NCBI GenBank assembly: GCA_023263735.1
Contig: JALQUQ010000098.1
Location: 1-8,789 of the forward strand
Source: Paracoccaceae bacterium
Lineage (GTDB): Bacteria > Pseudomonadota > Alphaproteobacteria > Rhodobacterales > Rhodobacteraceae
DNA: 8,789 bases
Reading direction: 5' to 3'
Shown here: positions 1 to 7,364 of the stretch, piece by piece
How the letters are laid out: every line of letters starts with the position of its first letter
How positions within the stretch are numbered: the first letter of the stretch is position 1
Translations under genes and position numbers: made by a program
Notes under the pieces: model-generated
Seen by the model: the letters and a program-made list of their open reading frames with translations, nothing else
What the model was told of the DNA's origin: nothing
Database searches by the model: none

Positions 1-1663
<1,663 letters not shown>

Positions 1664-1688
1664 CGCGTTTCACGATCTGAAATCCCGT

Positions 1689-2711
1689 TTGCAGGGCCGC
1701 GCCGTCGATGAAGGCTTCGCGGCCCTTCGCATTTGCGCGCCCACCGATGTGCCGCATGTCGCCGAACGTCTTGCCGAATTCGTCGCCAAGGGGATGCACG
1801 GCCAAATGGGCTGGATGGCCGAGCGGATGGAATGGCGCGGCAACCCCGCTGCGCTGTGGCCCGAGGCGCGGTCGGTCATCATGTTGGCCGAACCCTACAG
1901 CCCCGCCGAAAACCCTCTGCCCCTGCTGGATCAGCGCGACAAGGGCGTCATCTCGGTCTATGCCCAAGGCAAGGATTACCATGATCTTGTGAAACGCCGC
2001 CTGAAACGGCTGGGGCGCTGGCTGATCGATCAGTCTCCTTGCGAAATCAAGGTTTTCGTCGATACGGCCCCCGTGATGGAAAAGCCCTTGGCCCAAGCGG
2101 CGGGTCTGGGCTGGCAGGGCAAGCACACCAACCTTTTGTCGCGTGACCTTGGCAATTGGTTCTTTCTGGGGGCGATTTTCACCACGCTTGATCTGCCGAA
2201 AGACGCCCCGGAAATCAGCCATTGCGGATCTTGCCGTGCCTGTCTGGACATCTGCCCGACTGGGGCCTTTCCCGCGCCCTATCAACTCGACGCGCGGCGC
2301 TGCATTTCCTACCTCACGATCGAACATCACGGCCCGGTTGACCCGGAATTGCGGCCCCTGATGGGCAATCGGATCTACGGATGCGATGATTGTCTGGCGA
2401 TCTGCCCTTGGAACAAATTCGCCCAATCCGCCCGTGACATCGGCTACACGCCCCGTCATGGCGCCCCGCCTTTGGCAGAGCTTGCCACCCTGACCGATGC
2501 CGCCTTTCGCGACCGATTTGCCGGCAGCCCGATCAAACGCATTGGTCGCAATCGGTTTATCCGCAACGTCCTTTACGCCATCGGAAACTCTGGAAACCCG
2601 GCCCTTGCCCCTGCGGCCGCCGCTTTGACCAGCGACCCCGATGAAACGGTCGCGGATGCGGCCCGCTGGGCGCTGCTGCGTCTTGGCGCGGAGGAAACCA
2701 CCGCCGATTGA
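1689..2711 (+). CDS. queG: Epoxyqueuosine reductase QueG
   Basis: QueG carries out the last step of queuosine synthesis in tRNA, reducing epoxyqueuosine to queuosine in the cytoplasm with cobalamin and two [4Fe-4S] clusters. Numbered from the TTG at 1689: [10 protein letters not shown] with the conserved catalytic Asp at about 125; [12 protein letters not shown]; the first ferredoxin motif [12 protein letters not shown] starting at Cys179; a further Cys in [14 protein letters not shown]; the second cluster motif [15 protein letters not shown] with Cys232, 235 and 239; and a C-terminal HEAT-like stretch ([15 protein letters not shown]). Length is normal for the family. The start is uncertain. 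TTG 1689 is the first conventional start codon but has no good ribosome binding site and would cut about 11 residues off the usual first helix. An ATT at 1656, with GGAG at 1645-1648, gives [12 protein letters not shown]..., which fits the family better and overlaps gyrB by 8 bases. The other queuosine genes are not nearby, which is common. Confidence 0.95.
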   Translation: MQGRAVDEGFAALRICAPTDVPHVAERLAEFVAKGMHGQMGWMAERMEWRGNPAALWPEARSVIMLAEPYSPAENPLPLLDQRDKGVISVYAQGKDYHDLVKRRLKRLGRWLIDQSPCEIKVFVDTAPVMEKPLAQAAGLGWQGKHTNLLSRDLGNWFFLGAIFTTLDLPKDAPEISHCGSCRACLDICPTGAFPAPYQLDARRCISYLTIEHHGPVDPELRPLMGNRIYGCDDCLAICPWNKFAQSARDIGYTPRHGAPPLAELATLTDAAFRDRFAGSPIKRIGRNRFIRNVLYAIGNSGNPALAPAAAALTSDPDETVADAARWALLRLGAEETTAD

Positions 2712-2758
2712 CCCAAGCCAGCGATCTGGGGGCGGGTGTATCTTTTTGGGGCAAAGCG

Positions 2759-2771
2759 TGGTAGCCTACCA
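2759..2771. promoter_or_regulatory. Short perfect palindrome upstream of the small protein gene
   Basis: TGGTAG-C-CTACCA is a perfect inverted repeat with 6-bp arms around one base. It lies 26 bases before the ATG at 2798, in the only leader this small gene has. It could be a protein-binding site or a short RNA hairpin. With arms this short, chance is a real possibility, and I see no clear -35/-10 pair beside it. Confidence 0.3.
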
Positions 2772-2784
2772 ACCCGTGACCCAA

Positions 2785-2791
2785 AAGGAGG
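2785..2791 (+). promoter_or_regulatory. Strong ribosome binding site (AAGGAGG)
   Basis: AAGGAGG matches the anti-Shine-Dalgarno sequence almost completely and ends 6 bases before the ATG at 2798. It is as strong a site as any in the window and is the main reason to accept the following short reading frame as a gene. Confidence 0.65.
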
Positions 2792-2797
2792 CGACCC

Positions 2798-2977
2798 ATG
2801 CACCGTCCCACCGAAGGCCGTCATCTGGCCGACAAACAAACCGCGGCCAGCACTGCACGCATCAAGCATTTCATGAAACTTTCGCGCAAACCGCGGCAAA
2901 CATTCGCGGTCAGCCGCCCGGCTTCGACCCAGCGGTTGGCCCAATTCCTGCGCATCGAACGCGGCGAACTGGCATAA
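2798..2977 (+). CDS. Small basic protein of unknown function (59 aa)
   Basis: I do not recognise this gene. It would encode 59 residues, starting MHRPTEGRHLADKQ and ending RIERGELA, with a TAA stop. The product is strongly basic (Arg, Lys and His through the middle, for example RIKHFMKLSRKPRQ) and Gln/Thr-rich. It has no signal peptide or membrane segment, so a cytoplasmic, perhaps nucleic-acid-binding, product is conceivable, but that is inference. Support for coding: an AAGGAGG ribosome site 6 bases upstream, an uninterrupted frame, and about two thirds G/C at third codon positions, lower than expected for this genome but not random. Against: small size, no known motif, and an 11-base direct repeat inside the frame that is out of register. 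It stands 86 bases after queG and 178 bases before the next gene, on the same strand as both. Confidence 0.55.
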   Translation: MHRPTEGRHLADKQTAASTARIKHFMKLSRKPRQTFAVSRPASTQRLAQFLRIERGELA

Positions 2978-2980
2978 TCA

Positions 2981-3008
2981 TTGACATCCCCTTGGCCCGG
3001 CGCGTAAT
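2981..3008 (+). promoter_or_regulatory. Candidate sigma-70-type promoter
   Basis: TTGACA (2981-2986) is a perfect -35 box. CGTAAT (3003-3008) matches 4 of 6 bases of the -10 consensus after a 16-base spacer. Transcription would start near 3015, just before the 15-base palindrome at 3017-3031, and would give the gene at 3156 a leader of about 140 bases. The -10 match is weak, so this is a candidate only. Confidence 0.35.
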
Positions 3009-3016
3009 GCACCGCA

Positions 3017-3031
3017 GGGTGCCGGGCACCC
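3017..3031. repeat. 15-base perfect inverted repeat (hairpin)
   Basis: GGGTGCC-G-GGCACCC is perfectly self-complementary with 7-bp arms. With only one base in the loop, the inner pairs would open in RNA. No T-run follows, so it is not an ordinary intrinsic terminator. It competes for the same bases as the GCACC-GCAG-GGTGC pairing at 3009-3022. Confidence 0.45.
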
Positions 3032-3155
3032 GCCGCCCTTGGGCCCTTTGGCCATGGTGAAGCCCGGAGTGACGCGACGGTTCGATTTCATGCCGGGGCG
3101 CTTTGGCAATGAGGGCACCAAGCAGTAACTCCTCGGCGGTCAACAGGATCGTCAC

Positions 3156-3584
3156 ATGACCGCATTCATCCCTTCGATCGAGGCTGCCAAAAGGCAGGCC
3201 AAAGCCCTGCGCGCGGGACTTGCCGCACAGGGGCAAGAGATCAGCACCTCACAATCCTTGGAACTTGTCGCGAAAACGGCGGGGTACAAGGATTGGAACA
3301 CCCTTCACGCCGCTATCGGCAATGCCCCCCGCCCGCCCGTTTACCCGGGCCAGATCGTGACGGGGCGCTATCTCAACCAACCTTTCGTGGCCGAAGTGCT
3401 GGGCGTCACAGAGCTGTCGCACGGCCGCTATGATGTGCTTTTGCACTTTGCCGAGGCGGTGGATGTTGTCACCTTTGACAGCTTTTCCAATTTCCGCACC
3501 CGCGTCCACAAGGCCGTGGGGCCAGATGGGCAATCCTTTGACAAAACGTCAGACGGAACCCCGCATCTGGTTCTGGATCTTTGA
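3156..3584 (+). CDS. Glyoxalase-superfamily-type protein (142 aa)
   Basis: The protein has two parts. Residues about 5-50 form a helical region, IEAAKRQAKALRAGLAAQG followed by ISTSQSLELVAKTAGYKDWNTLHAA. This pattern is typical of small alphaproteobacterial proteins annotated as 'glyoxalase superfamily protein' (I believe the Pfam Glyoxalase_8 family). Residues about 58-142 look beta-rich (PGQIVTGRYLNQPFVAEVLGVTEL, YDVLLHFAEAVDVVTFDSF, PHLVLDL). No reaction can be assigned and I see no clear metal-binding set, so glyoxalase activity should not be assumed. The ATG at 3156 has AGGA at 3145-3148 with a 7-base gap. There is no signal peptide, so the product should be cytoplasmic. It appears to be a one-gene unit, ending in the hairpin at 3589-3615 and convergent with ilvE. 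Confidence 0.85.
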   Translation: MTAFIPSIEAAKRQAKALRAGLAAQGQEISTSQSLELVAKTAGYKDWNTLHAAIGNAPRPPVYPGQIVTGRYLNQPFVAEVLGVTELSHGRYDVLLHFAEAVDVVTFDSFSNFRTRVHKAVGPDGQSFDKTSDGTPHLVLDL

Positions 3585-3588
3585 ATGC

Positions 3589-3615
3589 AAAAGGCCCCGG
3601 AACCCGGGGCCTTTT
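3589..3615. terminator. Bidirectional intrinsic terminator
   Basis: AAAAGGCCCCGG, loop AAC, CCGGGGCCTTTT: a perfect 12-bp stem with a 3-base loop. Each strand ends in TTTT after a GC-rich stem, so it can stop transcription from the gene ending at 3584 (+) and from ilvE ending at 3632 (-). The convergent position supports this role. Confidence 0.9.
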
Positions 3616-3631
3616 CACGATCCGCCGCCGT

Positions 3632-4498
3632 TCAGGCGCGAACCAGCTTTTCGTAATCGTTGGAAATCGACTTGGTCAATTCACCCACTTCAAACGTGTA
3701 ATCGCCGATCTGGCCCACCGGGGTCACTTCGGCCGCCGTCCCGGTCAGCCAGCATTGCTGGAACCCTTCCAGATCCTCGGGCTTGATGCGCACTTCGTTC
3801 ACCTTGATGCCTTTGTCGCGCAGCATCCCGATCACGGTCTGACGGGTGATCCCGTTCAGAATGGCATCCGGAATCGGCGTGTACACTTCGCCATCCTTGA
3901 CGAAAAAGATATTCGCGCCGGTCGCTTCGGCCACATAACCGCGATAGTCGAACATCATCGCATCCGAACAGCCTTTGGCCTCGGCGGCATGTTTCGACAT
4001 GGTGCAAATCATGTACAGGCCCGCCGCCTTGGCCGCATGCGGAATGGTCGCCGGGTCGGGACGGCGCCACTTGGCGATGTCCAGCTTGGCGCCCTTGAAC
4101 TTGGCGTCGCCGTAATAGTTGCCCCAGGTCCACGCAGCCACAGCCAAGCGGATCGGGTTTTTCTTCGAGGCCACGCCCATATCTTCGCCCGCACCGCGCC
4201 ACGCAATCGCGCGCACATAGGCGTCGGTCAGACCGTTGGCTTTCAGCACCTCTTCCTTGGCGGCGTTGATTTCGTCCACCGAATAGGGCAGCGGCATGTC
4301 CAGCAACTCGCCCGATTTGCGCAGACGCTCGGAATGCTCGGTCGATTTGAAAATCTTGCCGTTATAGCAGCGCTCACCTTCAAACACCGACGACGCATAG
4401 TGCAAAGCGTGGGTCAGGATGTGCACATTCGCCGAACGCCATTCCACAAGCTTTCCATCCATCCAGATGAAACCGTCGCGATCGTCATATCCAGCCAT
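3632..4498 (-). CDS. ilvE: Branched-chain amino acid aminotransferase
   Basis: This PLP enzyme (fold type IV, aminotransferase class IV) interconverts leucine, isoleucine and valine with their 2-oxo acids using glutamate/2-oxoglutarate, the last step of branched-chain amino acid synthesis. Numbered from the ATG at 4498, 288 residues: NVHILTHALHYASSVFEGERCY near 24-45; YVRAIAWRG near 94-102; HAAKAAGLY with the PLP-binding lysine at about 157; the family signature around DYRGYVAEATGANIFFV with Glu191; and WLTGTAAEVTPV near the C-terminus. The length fits alphaproteobacterial IlvE. The frame extends upstream to an ATG at 4546, but the start at 4498 has a strong GGGGAGG site (minus strand) 5 bases away and gives the normal N-terminus MAGYDDRDGFIWMDGKLVEW. 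It is divergent from petP and shares with it the inverted repeat at 4538-4577. D-amino-acid or aminodeoxychorismate enzymes of the same fold are less likely. Confidence 0.95.
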   Translation of the reverse strand: MAGYDDRDGFIWMDGKLVEWRSANVHILTHALHYASSVFEGERCYNGKIFKSTEHSERLRKSGELLDMPLPYSVDEINAAKEEVLKANGLTDAYVRAIAWRGAGEDMGVASKKNPIRLAVAAWTWGNYYGDAKFKGAKLDIAKWRRPDPATIPHAAKAAGLYMICTMSKHAAEAKGCSDAMMFDYRGYVAEATGANIFFVKDGEVYTPIPDAILNGITRQTVIGMLRDKGIKVNEVRIKPEDLEGFQQCWLTGTAAEVTPVGQIGDYTFEVGELTKSISNDYEKLVRA

Positions 4499-4503
4499 CG
4501 GGG

Positions 4504-4508
4504 CCTCC
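4504..4508 (-). promoter_or_regulatory. Ribosome binding site deciding the ilvE start
   Basis: On the minus strand, GGAGG (inside AAGGGGAGG) lies 5 bases before the ATG at 4498. No such site precedes the alternative in-frame ATG at 4546. This fixes the likely ilvE start. Confidence 0.75.
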
Positions 4509-4537
4509 CCTTGAAAACCAATGCTTTTTCGCATTTG

Positions 4538-4577
4538 TTGCGCCAATTATGTCCACTTCGGACATAAAATTGCGCAA
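4538..4577. promoter_or_regulatory. Large inverted repeat, candidate operator between ilvE and petP
   Basis: Left arm TTGCGCCAATTATGTCC (4538-4554) and right arm GGACATAAAATTGCGCAA (4560-4577) are near-perfect reverse complements, differing by one inserted base and a small mismatch, around the centre ACTTC. The inner TTATGTCC/GGACATAA arms (8 bp) match exactly. The AT-rich inner arms contain -10-like sequences in both directions: TAAAAT at 4565-4570 toward petP, and CATAAT on the minus strand toward ilvE (complement of 4546-4551). MarR-family proteins usually bind inverted repeats in the divergent region next to their own gene, so PetP is the first candidate to bind here. That link is inference. 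Confidence 0.65.
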
Positions 4578-4596
4578 AACCGTTGGTGAGCTAACA

Positions 4597-4617
4597 GTTG
4601 ATGCTTGGAAAGTCAAC
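4597..4617. repeat. Second, weaker inverted repeat upstream of petP
   Basis: GTTGA (4597-4601) and TCAAC (4613-4617) are exact reverse complements 11 bases apart, 38 bases before the petP ATG. This may be a second regulator half-site pair or chance. The arms are short. Confidence 0.25.
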
Positions 4618-4655
4618 AAGGCTGACGTAACTTCCCCGTCACAAGGGAGACGACA

Positions 4656-5156
4656 ATGCCAGATCCAACCCCCAGTGGCGAAAGCCTTCTGTTCCTGACC
4701 GATGAACAGCTTCGCAAGGGTATCGAGGCGATGTTCTTTGCCTATCGCGGCTTCACCGCCGATCCCGATCGCATTCTGGAAAACATGGATTATGGCCGCG
4801 CCCATCATCGCGCGCTTCATTTCATCCATCGCAGCCCCGGCACCACGGTGTCCAATCTTCTGACCATTCTGGGGGTCACCAAACAATCGCTGAACCGCGT
4901 GCTGCGGTCTTTGGTCGATGATGGTCTGGTCGAGGCGCGGGTCGGTCGCAAGGACAAGCGCGAGCGCCATCTGTATCTGACCCAAAAGGGGCAGGAACTG
5001 GAACGCGAACTGTCCGACGCGCAGCGCGCCCGCATGCGCGCCGCCTATCGTGCCGCCGGACCACAGGCTGTGGCCGGTTTTCGAACCGTGCTCGAGGCGA
5101 TGATGGACCCGGAACTTCGGAAACAGTATCAGGGGCTCAAGGAGGCAGGACCATGA
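4656..5156 (+). CDS. petP: MarR-family transcriptional regulator PetP
   Basis: A 166-residue winged helix-turn-helix regulator of the MarR family. The dimerisation helix region includes EQLRKGIEAMFFAYRGF (17-33). The DNA-binding core runs from ALHFIHRSPGTTVSNLLTIL (53-72) through the recognition helix area TKQSLNRVLRSLVDDGL (75-91) to the basic wing VEARVGRKDKRERHLYL (92-108). A C-terminal helix follows. The ATG at 4656 has AGGGAG at 4644-4649 with a 6-base gap. The stop overlaps the petR start by 4 bases (ATGA), the arrangement described for the R. capsulatus petPR pair, whose genes are linked to expression of the cytochrome bc1 complex. I name it petP from that pairing and the protein type. 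Binding target and ligand are not visible, but the inverted repeat at 4538-4577 just upstream suggests autoregulation and possibly control of ilvE. Confidence 0.88.
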   Translation: MPDPTPSGESLLFLTDEQLRKGIEAMFFAYRGFTADPDRILENMDYGRAHHRALHFIHRSPGTTVSNLLTILGVTKQSLNRVLRSLVDDGLVEARVGRKDKRERHLYLTQKGQELERELSDAQRARMRAAYRAAGPQAVAGFRTVLEAMMDPELRKQYQGLKEAGP

Positions 5157-5848
5157 CACAGCCCGAAGCCCATCTCTTGGTGGTGGATGACGATGAACGC
5201 ATTCGCGGCCTCTTGCAGAAATTTCTGGTGCGCAACGGCTTTCTGGTGTCGGTCGCCCGTGACGCCGCCCAGACCCGCCGCCTGCTGGCCGGTCTGGAAT
5301 TCGACATGATCGTCATGGATGTCATGATGCCGGGCGAAGATGGCATTTCCCTGACCCGCGACCTTCGCAAAAAGATTCAGACCCCCATCCTGCTGCTGAC
5401 GGCCAAGGGCGAAACCCAATCCCGGATCGAAGGATTCGAGGCCGGGGCCGATGACTATATGGGCAAACCGTTCGAACCCAAGGAACTGCTGCTGCGCATC
5501 AATGCCATTCTGCGCCGGGTGCCCCAGACTCGCGAAAATGCGCCGCCCAAGGTGTTGCACATGGGCGCCGTCCGCTATGACATGGATCGCGGCGAGATGT
5601 GGCGCGGCCAAGATCCGGTGCGCCTGACCTCGACCGAGGCGGCCCTGATGCGCATCTTTTCGGCCCAGCCCGGCAATCCGATCAGCCGCGAAAAGCTGGT
5701 GGCCGATCTGGGCCGCGACGATGCCGCACAGGAACGCGCGGTCGATGTTCAGATCACCCGTTTGCGCCGCAAGATCGAACATGATCCCAAACAGCCCCGC
5801 TATCTGCAAACCGTGCGCGGCGAAGGCTATATGCTGCAACCAGATTGA
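5153..5848 (+). CDS. petR: OmpR/PhoB-type response regulator PetR
   Basis: A 231-residue two-domain response regulator. The receiver domain (about 7-120) has the acidic pair at Asp12/Asp13, the phosphoacceptor Asp56 in VMDVMMPGEDG, Thr83 in LLLTAKGE and Lys105 in DDYMGKPFEPKELL, so all phosphorylation residues are intact. The DNA-binding winged helix (about 130-231) has RLTSTEAALMRIF, the recognition helix region AVDVQITRLRRKIEHDP and the end LQTVRGEGYML, typical of OmpR-type proteins. A strong AAGGAGG at 5139-5145 lies 7 bases before the ATG, inside the end of petP, so the two are translationally coupled. No histidine kinase gene is adjacent. In R. capsulatus, PetR is reported as needed for cytochrome bc1 expression and lies upstream of that operon. 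Here the operon does not follow. Confidence 0.92.
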   Translation: MTQPEAHLLVVDDDERIRGLLQKFLVRNGFLVSVARDAAQTRRLLAGLEFDMIVMDVMMPGEDGISLTRDLRKKIQTPILLLTAKGETQSRIEGFEAGADDYMGKPFEPKELLLRINAILRRVPQTRENAPPKVLHMGAVRYDMDRGEMWRGQDPVRLTSTEAALMRIFSAQPGNPISREKLVADLGRDDAAQERAVDVQITRLRRKIEHDPKQPRYLQTVRGEGYMLQPD

Positions 5849-5872
5849 ACGGTTTCGGGTTCCTGATATCGT
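5845..5872 (+). promoter_or_regulatory. Weak promoter candidate after petR
   Basis: TTGAAC (5845-5850) and TATCGT (5867-5872) resemble -35 and -10 boxes, each matching 4 of 6 consensus bases, with a 16-base spacer. They fall in the 76-base gap before the secreted-protein gene. No terminator hairpin is visible in this gap, so the downstream genes could also be read from the petP promoter. Confidence 0.2.
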
Positions 5873-5924
5873 TTCCGTGACCACCAATCGCGCTGTGCCA
5901 TTGGCGAGTCAGTTGGAGAAAATG

Positions 5925-6422
5925 ATGAAGCGCCTTTGCTTTCCCGCCGCCTTCGTTGCGGCACTGTCTCTTTCGCCTACAATGCTTTTTGCGCAGGATC
6001 TCGTCGCTTATGATACGGTCGGGGTCTGGGACATCTATGTCGATCCGACCATCGGAAACGGCTGCCTGATCAACGCGGTCTTCGAAGATGGCTCTGACGT
6101 CCGCATCGGTTTTGACCGCGATGCAGGGTCGGGCTATCTGATCGCCACCAATGGCAATTGGGGCGATATCGTCGACGGCGAAACCTATCCGATTTCGATG
6201 GATGTCGATGGCTCCGTCTATGAAGGCCATGGCACCGGCATTCACCTTGACGATCTGCCCGGCGTCGACATCCCGTTTGACAGCGTCGATTTCCTGATGG
6301 ACGTCGCCGCCAAGCAAACCCTGACCCTGTCGAACAGCTCGGGCCCGGTGATGTCGATCGATCTGACCGACTCGCTTCAGGCGATCGAGGCCGCCATCGC
6401 CTGTCAGGATCATCAGGGCTAA
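5925..6422 (+). CDS. Secreted (periplasmic) protein of unknown function (165 aa)
   Basis: I do not recognise a characterised family. The N-terminus MKRLCFPAAFVAALSLSPTMLFA-QD is a clear Sec signal peptide (basic start, hydrophobic core, small residues before a likely cleavage near residue 23), so the product should be periplasmic. The mature part is acidic and beta-rich (VGVWDIYVDPTIGNGCLINAVF, DGSDVRIGFDRDAGSGYLIA, GETYPISMDVDGSVYEG). Its two Cys, in NGCL and near the end in AIACQD, could form a disulfide. The layout loosely recalls IalB-type periplasmic proteins, but this is only a resemblance. Two ATGs, 5922 and 5925, are in frame. GGAG at 5915-5918 is 6 bases from 5925 but only 3 from 5922, so I chose 5925. 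It lies between petR and the deacetylase gene, same strand, with 24 bases to the next start. Confidence 0.85.
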   Translation: MKRLCFPAAFVAALSLSPTMLFAQDLVAYDTVGVWDIYVDPTIGNGCLINAVFEDGSDVRIGFDRDAGSGYLIATNGNWGDIVDGETYPISMDVDGSVYEGHGTGIHLDDLPGVDIPFDSVDFLMDVAAKQTLTLSNSSGPVMSIDLTDSLQAIEAAIACQDHQG

Positions 6423-6446
6423 GTCTATCGGCACGGGGAATGCGAC

Positions 6447-7364
6447 ATGGTTGACGTTTATCTGCACGATGCGTGCAAATCCCACCAAACGCCCCCCGGC
6501 CACCCCGAACAAATCGCCCGGATCGAGGCTGTGGAAAACGGCCTCGCCACCGTGCCCCACACCCGCATCATCGCCCCCTTGGGCGATGTCCAAGACCTCC
6601 TGCGCTGCCATCCCCAATCGCATGTCGATCGTATTCGGCGGGCGATTCCTTCGCGCGGGGTCGTGGCGCTTGATGGCGACACCTTCCTCTCGCCCGGCTC
6701 ATGGGATGCGGCCCTGCACGCCGTTGGCGGGGCAACCGCTGCGGTCGATGCGGCCATGGCATCGGGCAGGCGCGCCTTTGTCGCCACCCGCCCCCCCGGC
6801 CACCACGCCGAACGCGAAACTCCGATGGGATTTTGCCTCTTTGGCACGGCCGCCATCGCCGCGAAACATGCGCTTGATCACCACGGCCTGTCGCGCGTCG
6901 CCGTGCTGGATTTCGATGTCCACCATGGCAACGGCACCCAAGACCTGCTGTGGGACGAACCCCGCTGCCGGTTCATCTCGTCGCACCAGATGCCGCTCTA
7001 TCCCGGCACCGGCCGCCCCGACGAACGGGGCGCGCATGGCCAGATCACCAACTTGCCCCTCCCGGGGGGATCGGGCACGGCCGCCATGCGCGCCGCTTGG
7101 CAACCCGCGCTGCACGCCCTCACCACATGGCGCCCCGAATTCATCATCGTCAGCGCAGGTTTTGACGCCCATCGCGCCGACCCCTTGGCGGGCCTGACAT
7201 GGACCGAAGACGATTTCGCATGGATCACCCGCGCCATTTGTGATCTGGCCCGGGAATGCTGCCAAGGACGGGTGGTTTCCGTCCTTGAGGGCGGTTATGA
7301 TCTGGACGCTTTGGCCGACAGTGTCGCCGCACATATCGAAGAATTGGGAAGGACCGCCGCATGA
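6447..7364 (+). CDS. HDAC-family zinc deacetylase / acetylpolyamine amidohydrolase-like
   Basis: This 305-residue protein belongs to the arginase/deacetylase fold family that includes class II histone deacetylases, acetylpolyamine amidohydrolases and bacterial HDAC-like amidohydrolases. All active-site elements are present: the His pair His119/His120 in TRPPGHHAE; zinc ligands Asp157 and His159 in DFDVHHGNGTQ and Asp240 in SAGFDAH; and the catalytic Tyr284 in LEGGYDL. It should therefore be an active zinc amidohydrolase that removes acetyl (or other acyl) groups. The natural substrate (acetyl-lysine, an acetylated polyamine, a small amide) cannot be read from sequence. The start ATG 6447 has GGGGA at 6435-6439, 7 bases away. 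There is no signal peptide, so it is cytoplasmic. Its stop overlaps the xseB start by 4 bases (ATGA), which ties its translation to the xseB-ispA-dxs block. Confidence 0.93.
   Translation: MVDVYLHDACKSHQTPPGHPEQIARIEAVENGLATVPHTRIIAPLGDVQDLLRCHPQSHVDRIRRAIPSRGVVALDGDTFLSPGSWDAALHAVGGATAAVDAAMASGRRAFVATRPPGHHAERETPMGFCLFGTAAIAAKHALDHHGLSRVAVLDFDVHHGNGTQDLLWDEPRCRFISSHQMPLYPGTGRPDERGAHGQITNLPLPGGSGTAAMRAAWQPALHALTTWRPEFIIVSAGFDAHRADPLAGLTWTEDDFAWITRAICDLARECCQGRVVSVLEGGYDLDALADSVAAHIEELGRTAA

Larger units (their letters stand above)
2978..3155. other. Gene-free stretch with promoter-like box and overlapping hairpins
   Basis: No convincing gene is visible in these 178 bases. Seen directly: a perfect TTGACA at 2981-2986; the palindrome GGGTGCC-G-GGCACCC at 3017-3031; and an alternative hairpin GCACC-GCAG-GGTGC at 3009-3022 that shares bases with it. 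The left half, GCCCGGC at 2995-3001, can also pair with GCCGGGC at 3021-3027. The stretch probably holds the leader and promoter of the gene starting at 3156. It could equally hide a small RNA. Confidence 0.4.

Noticed and set aside
3085..3101. tRNA-like T-loop sequence (GGTTCGATTTC)
   Set aside because: Flanking bases do not form the T-stem, and no acceptor, D-arm or anticodon arm can be drawn around it.
3054..3128. Plus-strand 24-codon frame starting MVKPGVTRR
   Set aside because: No ribosome binding site, very short, and located in a GC-rich hairpin region.
2910..3236. Minus-strand open frame of 108 codons, including a protein-like stretch VTILLTAEELLLGALIAKAP near 3155-3096
   Set aside because: It overlaps both the small gene and the start of the 3156 gene, has no good ribosome site at either possible start, and the rest of its translation is Arg/Gly/His-rich in the style of antisense shadows. 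It could be a relic, but evidence is too thin.
3581..4567. 328-codon plus-strand open frame opposite ilvE
   Set aside because: It is the antisense of a fully convincing aminotransferase, with His/Arg-rich low-quality translation. High-GC genomes produce such frames routinely.
5721..5924. Longer N-terminus for the secreted protein, overlapping petR
   Set aside because: The extra residues are petR read in another frame, while a ribosome site and signal peptide point to 5925.
5754..6623. 289-codon minus-strand open frame opposite the end of petR and the secreted-protein gene
   Set aside because: It crosses two plus-strand genes that have clear motifs or a signal peptide, and its translation shows no recognisable domain.
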